From positions 1 to 64,000 of the forward strand of contig LLCB01000136.1 of assembly GCA_001414345.1 (NCBI GenBank): DNA of 64,000 nucleotides, written 5' to 3'. The translations under genes were made by a program, and so were the position numbers. Below are positions 48,002 through 57,816 of the stretch, piece by piece (position 1 is the first letter of the stretch; every line of letters starts with the position of its first letter). A model generated the notes under the pieces. That model did no database searches, was not told where the DNA came from, and saw only the letters and a program-made list of their open reading frames with translations. Origin of the DNA: Hymenoscyphus infarciens (taxonomy: Eukaryota > Ascomycota > Leotiomycetes > Helotiales > Helotiaceae).

Positions 48002-50954
48002 GAGCCTGGGATGTTAATTTTGGAGAGGGGGGGGGGGGAGAAGTCTTGAGTAGCGTATTTCCGGATGCATCTATGCTCTTCTTGGATTATAAGGTTCTTG
48101 CGATTTTGATGGGAGAGGGCGAGTAGCATGAGAATGACGGCAGTAGTAGTCATGCAGCGTTGTAAATACTTTATATCCTCAGAACTCTCTTCAAAAAATG
48201 TGTGTTGTGAGGTTAATACGGTAACTAAAGTGGGACTGTTGCACCCTCGCTGGCGATATTAAATAAGGGGGAAGCAGCTGTTACTTACAATAGTTCATCA
48301 GAAGCACGGTTTCCTCCAGACCATTGCCTTGCCGCTGTAGTACAACTTGTCTCTTTTTCACCCGGAACCAGCACTCAAGGGGTGTCAAAATTCTCGCGAG
48401 GTCTCATAATTATATCGGAATTTTGGAAATGGAACCGAGGATAGAGAAATATTCGAAGGTTGAAGATCTTTCGGCAGTAGAAGCACGGAAAGAGAAACAA
48501 GCGAAGTTTGCGGGAGGTAGATGGATTTTGAAACTATTCTTGTTTTCAGATTTGAAAAGGTTTGGGTTGTGTAAAGTTCTCCCTCTTCAGATGGTCCTCC
48601 CGAGTGTTTGGGCAGGCCGTAGTTGTAGAGCGTAGTTGCGATAGGAGATGAGATTTCTGGGCAGCATTTCTTAGGCTTCTTACATTGAGAGATTCAATTA
48701 TTCACCGGAGACCTAGTAGTTTTAGGATTGAAGTTGCTACCAACACACGAATTCTCTTTTGTATTGGTTCTGCGAACCTCGTTTAGATAAATATGAGAGA
48801 GTACATACATCTGGGTACTTTTCACTTGACGTGAATTATGACACTCTCTGGAGAGTCACTAAACGAGTTGAGGTGAAAGGATATCCTGTGAGCGTGAACA
48901 AGAAGGTACAGGGGGATGAATTGTAATTATATCATCCCCCTTTGTGTCAACAATGTTTCATGTTGGGTTTCAACTCAAAGGTACCAGTGTCCTCAATCAA
49001 CATGTTATTCTAGGAATGATAGGCTTAAGAATTTCTTGATGTACTCTGATTCCGCTACTAGCTTTTAGTTTTTCCAGCGTATCAATAGAAATGTTTTGAC
49101 AGTAAGAGAAATTACGGCAGTAATTACGGCAGTAAAAGGAACGCGATAGCTTTCTATCAAATTATCAGTGAGTTGGCTTTTTGAGCGGACCAGCCATTAA
49201 TTCACTGAATTGAAGCGTTTCGCCTAGATGCAAAATGAGGAGCGCGCCTTTGGCTAGTTGTTGGAAGGTGAAAGGGTCAAGGATACAGTGCCAAAACTCT
49301 ACCCTTCCAGGATTATCTTTGAACTAGAATTTATAGTAGCCCAATTGAGAAAAATGGCATAGCGTGGTGAACGTTACGAAGGTGAAGGTAAAATTTACAA
49401 GGCATAATAAAACTACATCACCACTTTGAGATATTAACCGCTTCCTCCCTCTAAGCTTTTGTTTCCGCTGACCTAGTTTGTGTATGTGGTTAATTTGCGT
49501 GGTGTTGCTCTGGGGCTATGTGATACTTCTCAATATCTCATTGACTTTTGTTGCCTTGAATTGAATCAATGTCTAGTATCGAATTATTGCTTGCTTTTGA
49601 ACCCCTTCTTACTTTCGAGGGTGAGAGCTTTATTCATTTCTTTGGGCAAGGCTTTGGGGCGTATGGTCTTAATACATTTTTTGAAAAACATGCCCAGAAT
49701 TAAATCAATATGTCTATTGGATTGGATCAGTGCAACGTTGTTCTCGGCTTTGGTAGCGACTCGCGAAGTTTCTGAAGTTTTAGTTCCTGCTTTCTCCCGC
49801 AAGTCCTGTTCGGGATTTGGACCTTGATCGGTAATTCAGGTCCTAAGCCATATGATGATCGCTTAAATGGTGAAGCTGGCGTATTACAAAAAAAGATCAG
49901 TAAGGTATGTAATATAGTTTCACACACAGCAAAACGACACCATGTTCCGCTCAAACAGCTCAAAATTCACCACTTAGCAGCCCATTGAATTTCTTAAAGC
50001 GTAAATAGGAGCGCGTGCCTAAGTAGTAAACATGAGAGGTTCTCGTTAACTCTCGGTTTAGTCCTTTATCTTGCTAACATAGATTATACTATAACATTTA
50101 TAAAGCAACCCTTCACTCTAAACTATATCTTCACAGAGAAGCGTAAGTATATTTGTCAGTATATTTAAGAGTGAATAGCTACTTGAATGAGTATACGTGA
50201 CCATCTTGCTTAAGGACTATTTAAGTAGGTATGGTAGCTAGCTTTACTTAGTATATACAAACGGTAATACAACTCTTTTTACATCGCTTTTATAACTACA
50301 AAGTCATACTAACAAAACTACTCGCACATGGGAAGTCAGGCCGGCGCACTTTTCTTAGGACAATAGTATGCTTGTTGAGTGGAACAGATAACCAAAGTTT
50401 TCAAAAGTGATTCATAGAATCTAAGAACAGGTTACTGCTCAAGTCTTAAGTCTCAGACACTCAAATGAAAGGTTTGTATTCGATAGGTAGAAGTTTTATG
50501 ACGGCAGATTTGTTTGTGTTAGTGGCTTTAAAATATTCAGATGATTTAATTATGTACTCTACCACCCTTTTCTATCTCACTGACAACTGTGAACTGTTGA
50601 GTAAAAGGAAAAAGTGCAGACTAACTTGTGCCGACTTTTCTGGCGGATGCTTCTGGTAAGTCGGTAAAGTTGCGAACATCAACGAAAAGTTTCGCATAAT
50701 AAGAGAAGTATTTACATGGACCCTTTGGATTCAAGATGAAACTCAAATTCTAGCAGGCGTGACAACTAACCCAAGGTGTTAAATATCCAGGTGCTGTCAC
50801 GTGACAGCCGCCAAAACACTTTTCGAAAGACTTTCCTTTCAATCTTGAGTGACCAATGGTATGATCGCCACTCTTCTTTTCCTTCCCCGGAGGTTACAGC
50901 TATGCCAATATTTGAACAAAGGAACCCTACAGTATAGAGCCATATGCCCATTGC
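48002..50954. other. Long gene-free region
   Basis: It begins with a run of about 12 G (48026-48039 region). A 10-bp-arm hairpin with a 12-nt loop lies at 48910-48941, and a short direct repeat of ATTACGGCAGTA near 49111-49134. Sequence from about 50020 to 50330 is AT-rich and looks like decayed repeat. Frames at 48324-48635, 49480-49827 and 50465-50659 are unrecognised and not called. Confidence 0.5.
48910..48941. repeat. Short hairpin AGGGGGATGA / TCATCCCCCT
   Basis: Exact 10-bp arms separated by 12 nt in gene-free DNA, about 900 bp past the stop of the upstream gene. It could fold in RNA, but no transcript can be assigned. Confidence 0.6.
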
Positions 50955-51377
50955 CTATCTATGCCTCAAAAAACCCCCTTCATGTTTCATTGAGCAGTCA
51001 AAGAGTGGCCTCGTCTCCCCATCCAAGCCTTCACTCTCAAAAGGCTCTTCCGTATCCTCCAAACTCTGATATAGATGATATAATATTCCAAGGAAGCCTA
51101 GAACATGAAACCCAACGATATAAGGCACCGGAGCTTTCGTATAAAAGATGAGCAAGAGAAGGGCAAAAATTGTGTAAGCACATGTAGTCTTGAAGAGAAG
51201 GAACTTATTGGAGAAAACTGGATCGACTAATCGGTGAGCCGTTTGTTGTCCTTCGAGGTCAGTGGAAGGCGGGAGTGATTTTTCCAAGTAGACATCGCCC
51301 TCCACTTGTCGTGCGGCGGTAGGGGACGAGGGATTGGTAGTATTGAGTGCGCCATAGTTCTGTGGTTGTGTGGCCAT
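50955..51377 (-). CDS. Small hypothetical membrane protein
   Basis: 140 aa in a single frame; not recognised. The N-terminal 60 residues are hydrophilic and Thr/Pro-rich (MATQPQNYGALNTTNP). Two hydrophobic helices follow (KTTCAYTIFALLLLIFYT and PYIVGFHVLGFLGILYHLY), then an acidic tail. Two closely spaced helices suggest a hairpin membrane protein. It is followed upstream by two other small minus-strand frames, all without introns. I cannot tell whether they are related. Confidence 0.55.
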   Translation of the reverse strand: MATQPQNYGALNTTNPSSPTAARQVEGDVYLEKSLPPSTDLEGQQTAHRLVDPVFSNKFLLFKTTCAYTIFALLLLIFYTKAPVPYIVGFHVLGFLGILYHLYQSLEDTEEPFESEGLDGETRPLFDCSMKHEGGFLRHR

Positions 51378-51675
51378 TTTGACTTGACGATGTAAGGGGT
51401 TGAAGTGCTTTGTGGAAGAGAAGTTTTGTGGGAGCGAGAAAACTGATATGGGATATATAGTGCATTTTGTCTTTATGACAATTTGTTCATGTTAGCGTAA
51501 GCGCAAGTAGTTATAGGGACTCAAGTTCCACACTGAACACCCCATGCTATTTATATAAAATCCTTAAGCGACAATTCATTGCCCTGTCATAATAAGCCCC
51601 ATCATCTCATTTCCAAGCTTCACCAAACACCACGCCGTTATTTGCACCTCGCTAAACAAATCCCCCAACCCATTA

Positions 51676-51999
51676 CTACCCACAATCTCCTCGCCCACAG
51701 AGTGCTCCATTCGACTCATACGCCTCCCATTGCTTTTTCGCAGAATAAGCCATAAAAAGCCATCGAAGAGGAATATACAAAAATATATATAACCAGCAAA
51801 ATAGGATGACAAAAATTGAGAGGGCGAATAACATGAGTTGTTGGGGTGTTTCCCATCGAAGTTCTAGTGTAAAGCCAGGCGTATTTCTTTCTTGGCGTTG
51901 AGCTTCAAGGTCGGTGGGAGAACTTCCGTTTAAAGGGGAAGTCTCACTGACTTTTTTTTGACGCTTAAACTGTTTCTTGAGGGCGGATTTGGAAGCCAT
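51676..51999 (-). CDS. Small hypothetical single-pass membrane protein
   Basis: 107 aa; not recognised. A basic start (MASKSALKKQFKRQKK) and a hydrophilic stretch precede a strong hydrophobic segment (QQLMLFALSIFVILFCWLYIFLYIPL), long enough for one or two helices. The C terminus ends ALCGRGDCG. An overlapping frame (51576-51812) reads on past the same segment, so a frameshift near the 3' end or an alternative end is possible. Confidence 0.5.
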   Translation of the reverse strand: MASKSALKKQFKRQKKVSETSPLNGSSPTDLEAQRQERNTPGFTLELRWETPQQLMLFALSIFVILFCWLYIFLYIPLRWLFMAYSAKKQWEAYESNGALCGRGDCG

Positions 52000-52628
52000 T
52001 TAGTGAACTTGAGGGGGAATTTATGTGTGTTTGTATCTGGGTAGTATTGTGTAAGTGCTGGGTACATTAGGTGTGGGCATGGGATGATGACGTACCGTGA
52101 AATTCGAATTATGAGTTGCTTGATATTGAAAGGGAAGTTCCAAGTTTTATGTGTCCTCTGTTATTCAGCTTTGCAGCAGAACTCCTAGTCTTGTCGTCAA
52201 TTATTTCGTCACTTGTTTCGTCATGGTATACCCCATTGAGGTCAGAATAATTAGCGAGAATTTAGTGAGTACTTCGCAGCATAAACATCAAGGTGTGAAT
52301 AACTTCAGCAAACCTGGTTTGGCAAGGTAAGGGGGTGCGGTTCAACCTATATGGCGAATGGTGTGACGACACGACGTGCAAGAAGGGATTAATTTACTTT
52401 AGTTATCTTAATAATAGATTATAAAAGGCCTTAGTCTCTAATTAATATATTAGTTTATTTAATTCCAATATTTTTAAAGTTCTTTACGAAGTAAAGTTTT
52501 ATTTCCTGTACATTATCCAGTTTTTGCTCCCTGGTGCATCCAAATACAAGCGCCCTGCGCCATTAAAAACCCTTCAAGGAAACAACAAAAACTCCAGTAC
52601 ACAGTTCCTTTAACAATGTCCTCCTATC
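52000..52628. other. Intergenic region, AT-rich from about 52385 to 52500
   Basis: Upstream region of the small membrane protein gene. The AT-rich block has no coding signal. Confidence 0.45.
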
Positions 52629-53039
52629 TTATAAAGTAAATCCCTCTCCCACCTCATTTCCATCGTCACTTCCGCACCACCCCTTCCCTAACAATGCACC
52701 CATCTTACTACTCTCCCCAACCTTTCCCGACGTCGCGGGATTTGTATAACACTCCACCAACTCTTTATCCATCTTCTCGAGCTCACTCAGAATCTCGTTC
52801 ATAATTTCATTCTCGCGCTCCTTCTCGACTTCCTCAAAGGTCGCCCTAAGCTCATCTGCCCAGTTGGGAACCTCCCTCGCCTTTCCTTTTCCTTTGGGAT
52901 CTTTGACAGAGGTATTTTCCAGGCCGTGATAGGAGCGCCATGAGGGTAGTTTTTTGCTGGTTGAGCGTTTTTTTTTCTTAGGGTTTTCGTTTGAGCGTTT
53001 CTGCTTTTTGCGTGGTTGGGTGGTGGATTGCGTTTCCAT
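52629..53039 (-). CDS. Small basic-acidic hypothetical protein
   Basis: 136 aa; not recognised. The N terminus is very lysine/arginine-rich (RKKQKRSNENPKKKKR), like a nuclear or nucleolar signal. The middle has a conserved-looking NWADELRATFEEVEKERENEIMNEIL helix with heptad spacing, and the C terminus is Gly/Ser-rich. A small nuclear coiled-coil protein is possible. The open frame on a second minus-strand frame (52799-53161) is rich in Pro and Lys and is probably its shadow. Confidence 0.5.
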   Translation of the reverse strand: METQSTTQPRKKQKRSNENPKKKKRSTSKKLPSWRSYHGLENTSVKDPKGKGKAREVPNWADELRATFEEVEKERENEIMNEILSELEKMDKELVECYTNPATSGKVGESSKMGALLGKGWCGSDDGNEVGEGFTL

Positions 53040-53659
53040 GTTGGCGGTGGTGCTCGGGGTCGTGTTTGTGGATGTGTAGTTTTGGTGGTTGGCTCTTTTG
53101 GAAGGTATGGAGGAAACTGGAAGGGGAGGGAGAAATTATTATAGGTTTTGGTGGTTTGCACTTACTTCTTAGTTCACCATAGTCACGGAAGCTTCAATAT
53201 AGTCATAGGAAATAAATTATGACATCCACACTAGTCAAAAGTAGCTAGTCGACTTGGTCTCAGGACGGGAGCTAGACTAATTTAGTAGCCTGCACTAAGT
53301 ACGAACTTTTGGTTTGACGTTTCGCTTGGCGAATGAATGGAAGGATGGATGGGCTTTTAAGATGTGCTTTTAAGTCTTGCTTGAGTGAGAAACACTAGAA
53401 GAACTAAAATACTAAACACTGGGTGATTTCTATGCTACACACCTTGATAAATCTTGTCACCAACTCCCAAGGAGAAGAAACCAGTACAGAATTTGATACC
53501 TTTGTTTGCGGTCCACCAACCGAAGGAAACTTCAAACCACTCGTGTGCTTTCCCCATGAGCATTCATTCGATGTCGAGGATGTTGAGAGTTGAAAGTAGA
53601 GATGGGAATATGAATTGGACGTTTAGGAGGAAGTCCTTGATCATTCTTTTCTCAGTTTA

Positions 53660-55683
53660 TCAGCACGTGTTTCCAAATGAGCGAAAGAAGTTTATACATC
53701 TACATACCTTGTCAACTGATCCTCGTTCCGGAAGACTGTGATGAGTGCCATCGAATAGAAGATCGATTTCTTCCAAGGACACTCGTTTCGTTTCCGGGAT
53801 CAAGAAGTACACATATGCCGCAAGACATATATTTACTGCGAAGAAGAAGTAGAACGTCTTACTGCATACCATGATGTCAGTGAGTCCGACGTTTATCGAA
53901 CAGCCAGAGTGGAAAAACAATGGAAAGAGAAGTAACATACAACCCACAGTTCCCTAGAAAGGTCGGGAAGAACTGCTGAAAAATAGCATTGGCCACATTC
54001 TGCATTTGACTGCTCATTCCCACTGCTTGAGCCCGCACATTCATACTAAACACCTCCGCCGTCCAAATCCAAGTGGTAGCACCCCAACTCGGTTTGTAGA
54101 AGAATATGAAAAGAAAGAGCAGAAAGACGATGGAAATCCCCACTCTTTCAGACTTCGAACCATCATCCATAGTGGGTGTCTGTGAGGAAACGAGCGCAAC
54201 GCCAAGCATGCAGGTTGCCATCCCAAGAGCACCACAAATCAAGAGTACCTTCCTGCCAAATCGGTCAACTGTCCATGTTGCGTTGAGGGTAAAGATTATG
54301 CCGAACGTTGCATTCAAGGCGTTGATCAATGCAATTGTATTCGTACTCTTGAAGACTTTCTTGTATACCGCTGTTGAGTAGGTGTTTAAGGTCCCTTGTC
54401 CTGTGAGCTGCTGTCCGATGTTCAAGATGAAAGCTAATATGAGCCTTTTTCGAATTGAGGGGTCAGTCCAGAGTAAGGAGTACGAAGTTGAGTTCGAAGC
54501 TTCGAGCTGAAGAGTTTCGTGAATGAGAATGATTTCATCAGCGACTTCGACTGCTGTGGCTCGCACACGTGAGAGAGATGCTCGAGCATACGAGATTGGG
54601 TAGCCGTGTTGGAGATGCCAGCGAGGCGACTCGGGAATGAACGGAATTTGAATTATGAGAGTAATTGGGACGAGCATTTGACAGGCAACCACGATCTAAA
54701 AAGTGTTAGGACTATAGCCAAACCAACAGCCCAGAAAAAATACCTTCCAATCCCATTCTCCAAGCTGTTCTCGATGTAAAGAGCAAGTGTAATTGATCCA
54801 ATAAGCCATAAACGAGCCAACCGAATAGAACATTTGCCAAAATGACATTATTTTGCCTCGGATACTTGCTGGAGCCAGTTCCCCTATATAAACTGGCCCC
54901 GATGCTATTAACTGTCAGCTACAGTTAGACTTATCGAGTGAGGTGTATGTACTCAATGCAATGCCTTGACCTAAACCAATCACAACTCGCCCGGCAATAA
55001 AACAACCCAACTGTCCTCGAGGAGAAAAGGTTTGCATGAGGGTGGCGACAATGGTCAAGAAACAACCAATACCCATGCCCCATCTGCGCCCAAAGTAGTC
55101 GGATAATGGGCCACCAAAGAAGAAGCTGTCCTTTGTCAGTCTCAAAAATGGCTCTTAGGTTGATTGGGAATGCCTAAAATTGAGAACTGAAGGTAGAACT
55201 TACCCCGCAATGATAGCACCAACTGTGTAAGATGTATTCTACAAGACGGGGGTGTCAGTATTGCCGATCAAAGGATGTCTCAGAATTCGTCACAGGGTAA
55301 ATGCTGGGGGTTAGGGATGATTTAGGAGTAATTCAAGAGGCAAAAAGTGGGAGAACGGTGTACCCAGTACCTACAACGGCACCAGTCAATTGAGGGTTCT
55401 GAAATCTTGTTAGCAACTCCCCCAAACCGCTATGTACATTTGGCAACTTGGAAGTCACCACCAGATTATTCTTGGGAGGAGTATATGTTTACCGGATTGT
55501 CAAAGTAGGCCACCCAATGTTTTGATCCTTGAACGGAGTTGAAAACAGAAGCATCATATCCATATAAAACCATACAAGACGCAGCGACGAGAGAAATGTA
55601 CCTGATCCATGATTAACAATCAAAACAGTTTCTCACCCAAAAATGGTTACTTACCAATTGTATGCCCTGGTTCTGTCCATCAT
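53660..55683 (-). CDS. MFS sugar transporter
   Basis: A 12-helix sugar porter, probably in the plasma membrane. I can join eight exons: 55655-55683, 55493-55601, 55375-55398, 55204-55238, 54953-55125, 54744-54904, 53941-54695 and 53708-53861. They give 480 residues in a continuous frame. Motifs in order are GYDASVFNSVQGS in helix 1, TGAV|NTSYTVGAIIAG, SDYFGRRWG in loop 2-3, GQG in helix 4, PESPRW (centre), GQQLTGQGTLNTY in helix 7, VDRFGRKVLL in loop 8-9, and PETKRVSLEEID after helix 12. The last coding exon is uncertain: reading through the final donor ends at 53660. The first three internal exons are 109, 24 and 35 nt. The start MMDRTRAYNWYIS is family-like. Substrate is not predictable. 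Confidence 0.85.
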
Positions 55684-56608
55684 TTTGGGGGTCGTAGAAC
55701 ACTTTCGTCTCTGTCAATTGAAAATCACGGTATCTCGAGTTTGGAATCGAATCCACAAGTGACTCTCACCAGAAAACAGACCGCAGAGAATGAACTCCAG
55801 CTTCTTTAACGTTCCAATCGCACCCCTCTTGCTGCAAGGCCACCTCAACACCATATATGAGCGGCAAAACTTCTCACTGGGATGTGGTGACCACACCAGG
55901 ATGCATATATGAAGACCAATAGGATGGAACGAATAGCAAAGCAGTGTACATTCCCACTCCCACGGTGTGGAGTGTCCCTGAATTGAAGATTGGAGGATAT
56001 TTTCGACCCCGGTGCAGTACTCCGCTAGCAAGAATTGGAACCAGAGCACTTAAAAATTCCAAAAAGCGTCAAAATAAAACAGCAACGGAAGGAGACCCTA
56101 GGACGGTTAAAACAGAGCACTCTCTAATGATTGTTTGCAAGGTCTTCAAAGGACGGAAGGAATCAGAAAATTCCCGGTGGCTGCAAGTTTTCAAGCCCCC
56201 GATAATTTTCAATGCACGATGCCGAAAACCGCTCAGTTTTCTCAACGCCACACTTTCACTTGAGTAACACAACGTGGTGACTCGTTTCAGGTAGAAAAAA
56301 GGAACGTAACATAGCTGCTTGCTAGACTGACTAACTTGTGAGTGAGAAATGGAACCTGCAGGTTTGGCGGCTACTGTGTTGCCCAACGGCCAATAACATA
56401 GGGATATCCCAAACCAGGTTGCAAATGCCAGATTATTTCCCTAGGACTTTCAGTATAGAAGGTGAGGGCTTTACCATGGCGTGGCATGAGACCACTGTAT
56501 CCGTTTTTTTGCGACTGAGGGATTGCCGATCGCTTAGCAGACCAGAAAGTTGGAATTTCCACCAATATACAGACAGCTACCGATAGCTTGGCAGTGATGC
56601 TCAACAAA
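55684..56608. other. Intergenic region, no supported gene
   Basis: Upstream of the sugar transporter and 3' of the 2EXR gene. Overlapping open frames on both strands without family features. Confidence 0.4.
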
Positions 56609-57536
56609 TCATTCTAAAAAAAAGTTAGGCATTAGTAGGGGACTCTTCTTGCAGATAAGTAGTTCATGAAAACTTACATTTGTCATCGTCAGGTAATTTC
56701 CGATTGCGAATTTTTGTAGCACACTGAGGCTGCAAGACCGAAAGAATACTCTCCAATTGCGTGTGTGCATCATCCAACGTGGTATTTACGCTCAAAATCT
56801 TGTAGCGTAATGCTTTGACATCACTGCATAGGACTTGACGGCCTTTGTGCCTGACAAGTATTATTTCCTCCAAATGTGGTGAACGGCGGATTAGAGGGAG
56901 ATGGAAATACCACTTCATGATAGTGTTCCAGTGATGTTCCGTGAAAGCTATTCGACGAACGTGATGCGTCTTTCTCTTCTTTCGCAATTGTCTGATGACT
57001 TCGCAGATTTCGATAAAAGACTGCCTCGACCCGAAATATAAAATATTGTTCGATGAGTTGAACTTCGTCGAGAAATATCTGGTTAATGGATTTTGATCGG
57101 TTCTGGGAGGAACGGGGCAAACAGACAACCCAATTTCTCTTGATTCGCCGCAGGTGTATAGGACCGACGGCGAGTGTTGAAAGACAAAAGCTTTTTGATT
57201 GGGAAGGTAGTACATCAACTGATCTGGCCCATAAGCGTTTGCTGAAGCGTACTCCCAAATTTTGAGACGAAGCTCTGCGGGGAGCAGCGGGAAAAGATGG
57301 AATTCAGTCATGGGGATAGTTGCCGTTGTTGTTGATTTTTGTTGATTGTTGAAAGAACCTTCCTTGTGGGGTTGGGGTTGGAGTTCAGATCTATTACTTG
57401 TTAGCGTTGACAAATTGGTACTTGAAGTATTGATTGACTTCGTTTGCGTTCCAGGGGCCAATGAAATTGAATTTAAGGCCTTGATGTCCTCTGTGTTTTG
57501 ACAGTGAAGCGCAGCCTCCTTCAAATGCTCCGACAT
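56609..57536 (-). CDS. 2EXR-domain protein
   Basis: The 2EXR motif is clear at residues 78-96 (FHLFPLLPAELRLKIWEYA), followed by the SVLYTCGESREIGL block typical of this fungal family, whose function is unknown. The N-terminal 75 residues are Ser/Thr-rich and poorly conserved, so the true start may be MTEFHLF at about 57311. Near the end a GTAAGT donor follows DDDK. Splicing to the TTTTTTTTAG acceptor gives an immediate stop; reading through ends at 56664 with four extra residues. The protein is 286-290 aa either way. Such genes often occur in expanded, variable families. Confidence 0.8.
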
Positions 57537-57816
57537 TATTATTGCAAATGAAGATTAACCATCAAAGTTGAAAGGAAGGTTGTTGTTGTTGTTCGGGTGT
57601 AGGAGGGGAGAGTGCCAAGGTATTTAGTTTCATTTTGGGCTACATAGTTGGCAGAAATCGGCTCCCATAGACTTTGACGCAACCTCCTCTTCACCAATCA
57701 ACGTACAGTCAGTCCAACCTCATCAACCCCAACAGGCTCCAGCTACACGTGATGACCACAAATAGAAGAGGACAATTAAACCGACAGGAGCACAGGCGCC
57801 AGACATTTGCAATTGT

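Noticed and set aside
48324..48635. 103-codon plus-strand frame
   Set aside because: No promoter, family or composition support; Arg/Cys-rich start looks random.
53454..53741. 95-codon plus-strand frame at the transporter 3' end
   Set aside because: It is antisense to the last transporter exon region; the minus strand carries the recognisable protein.
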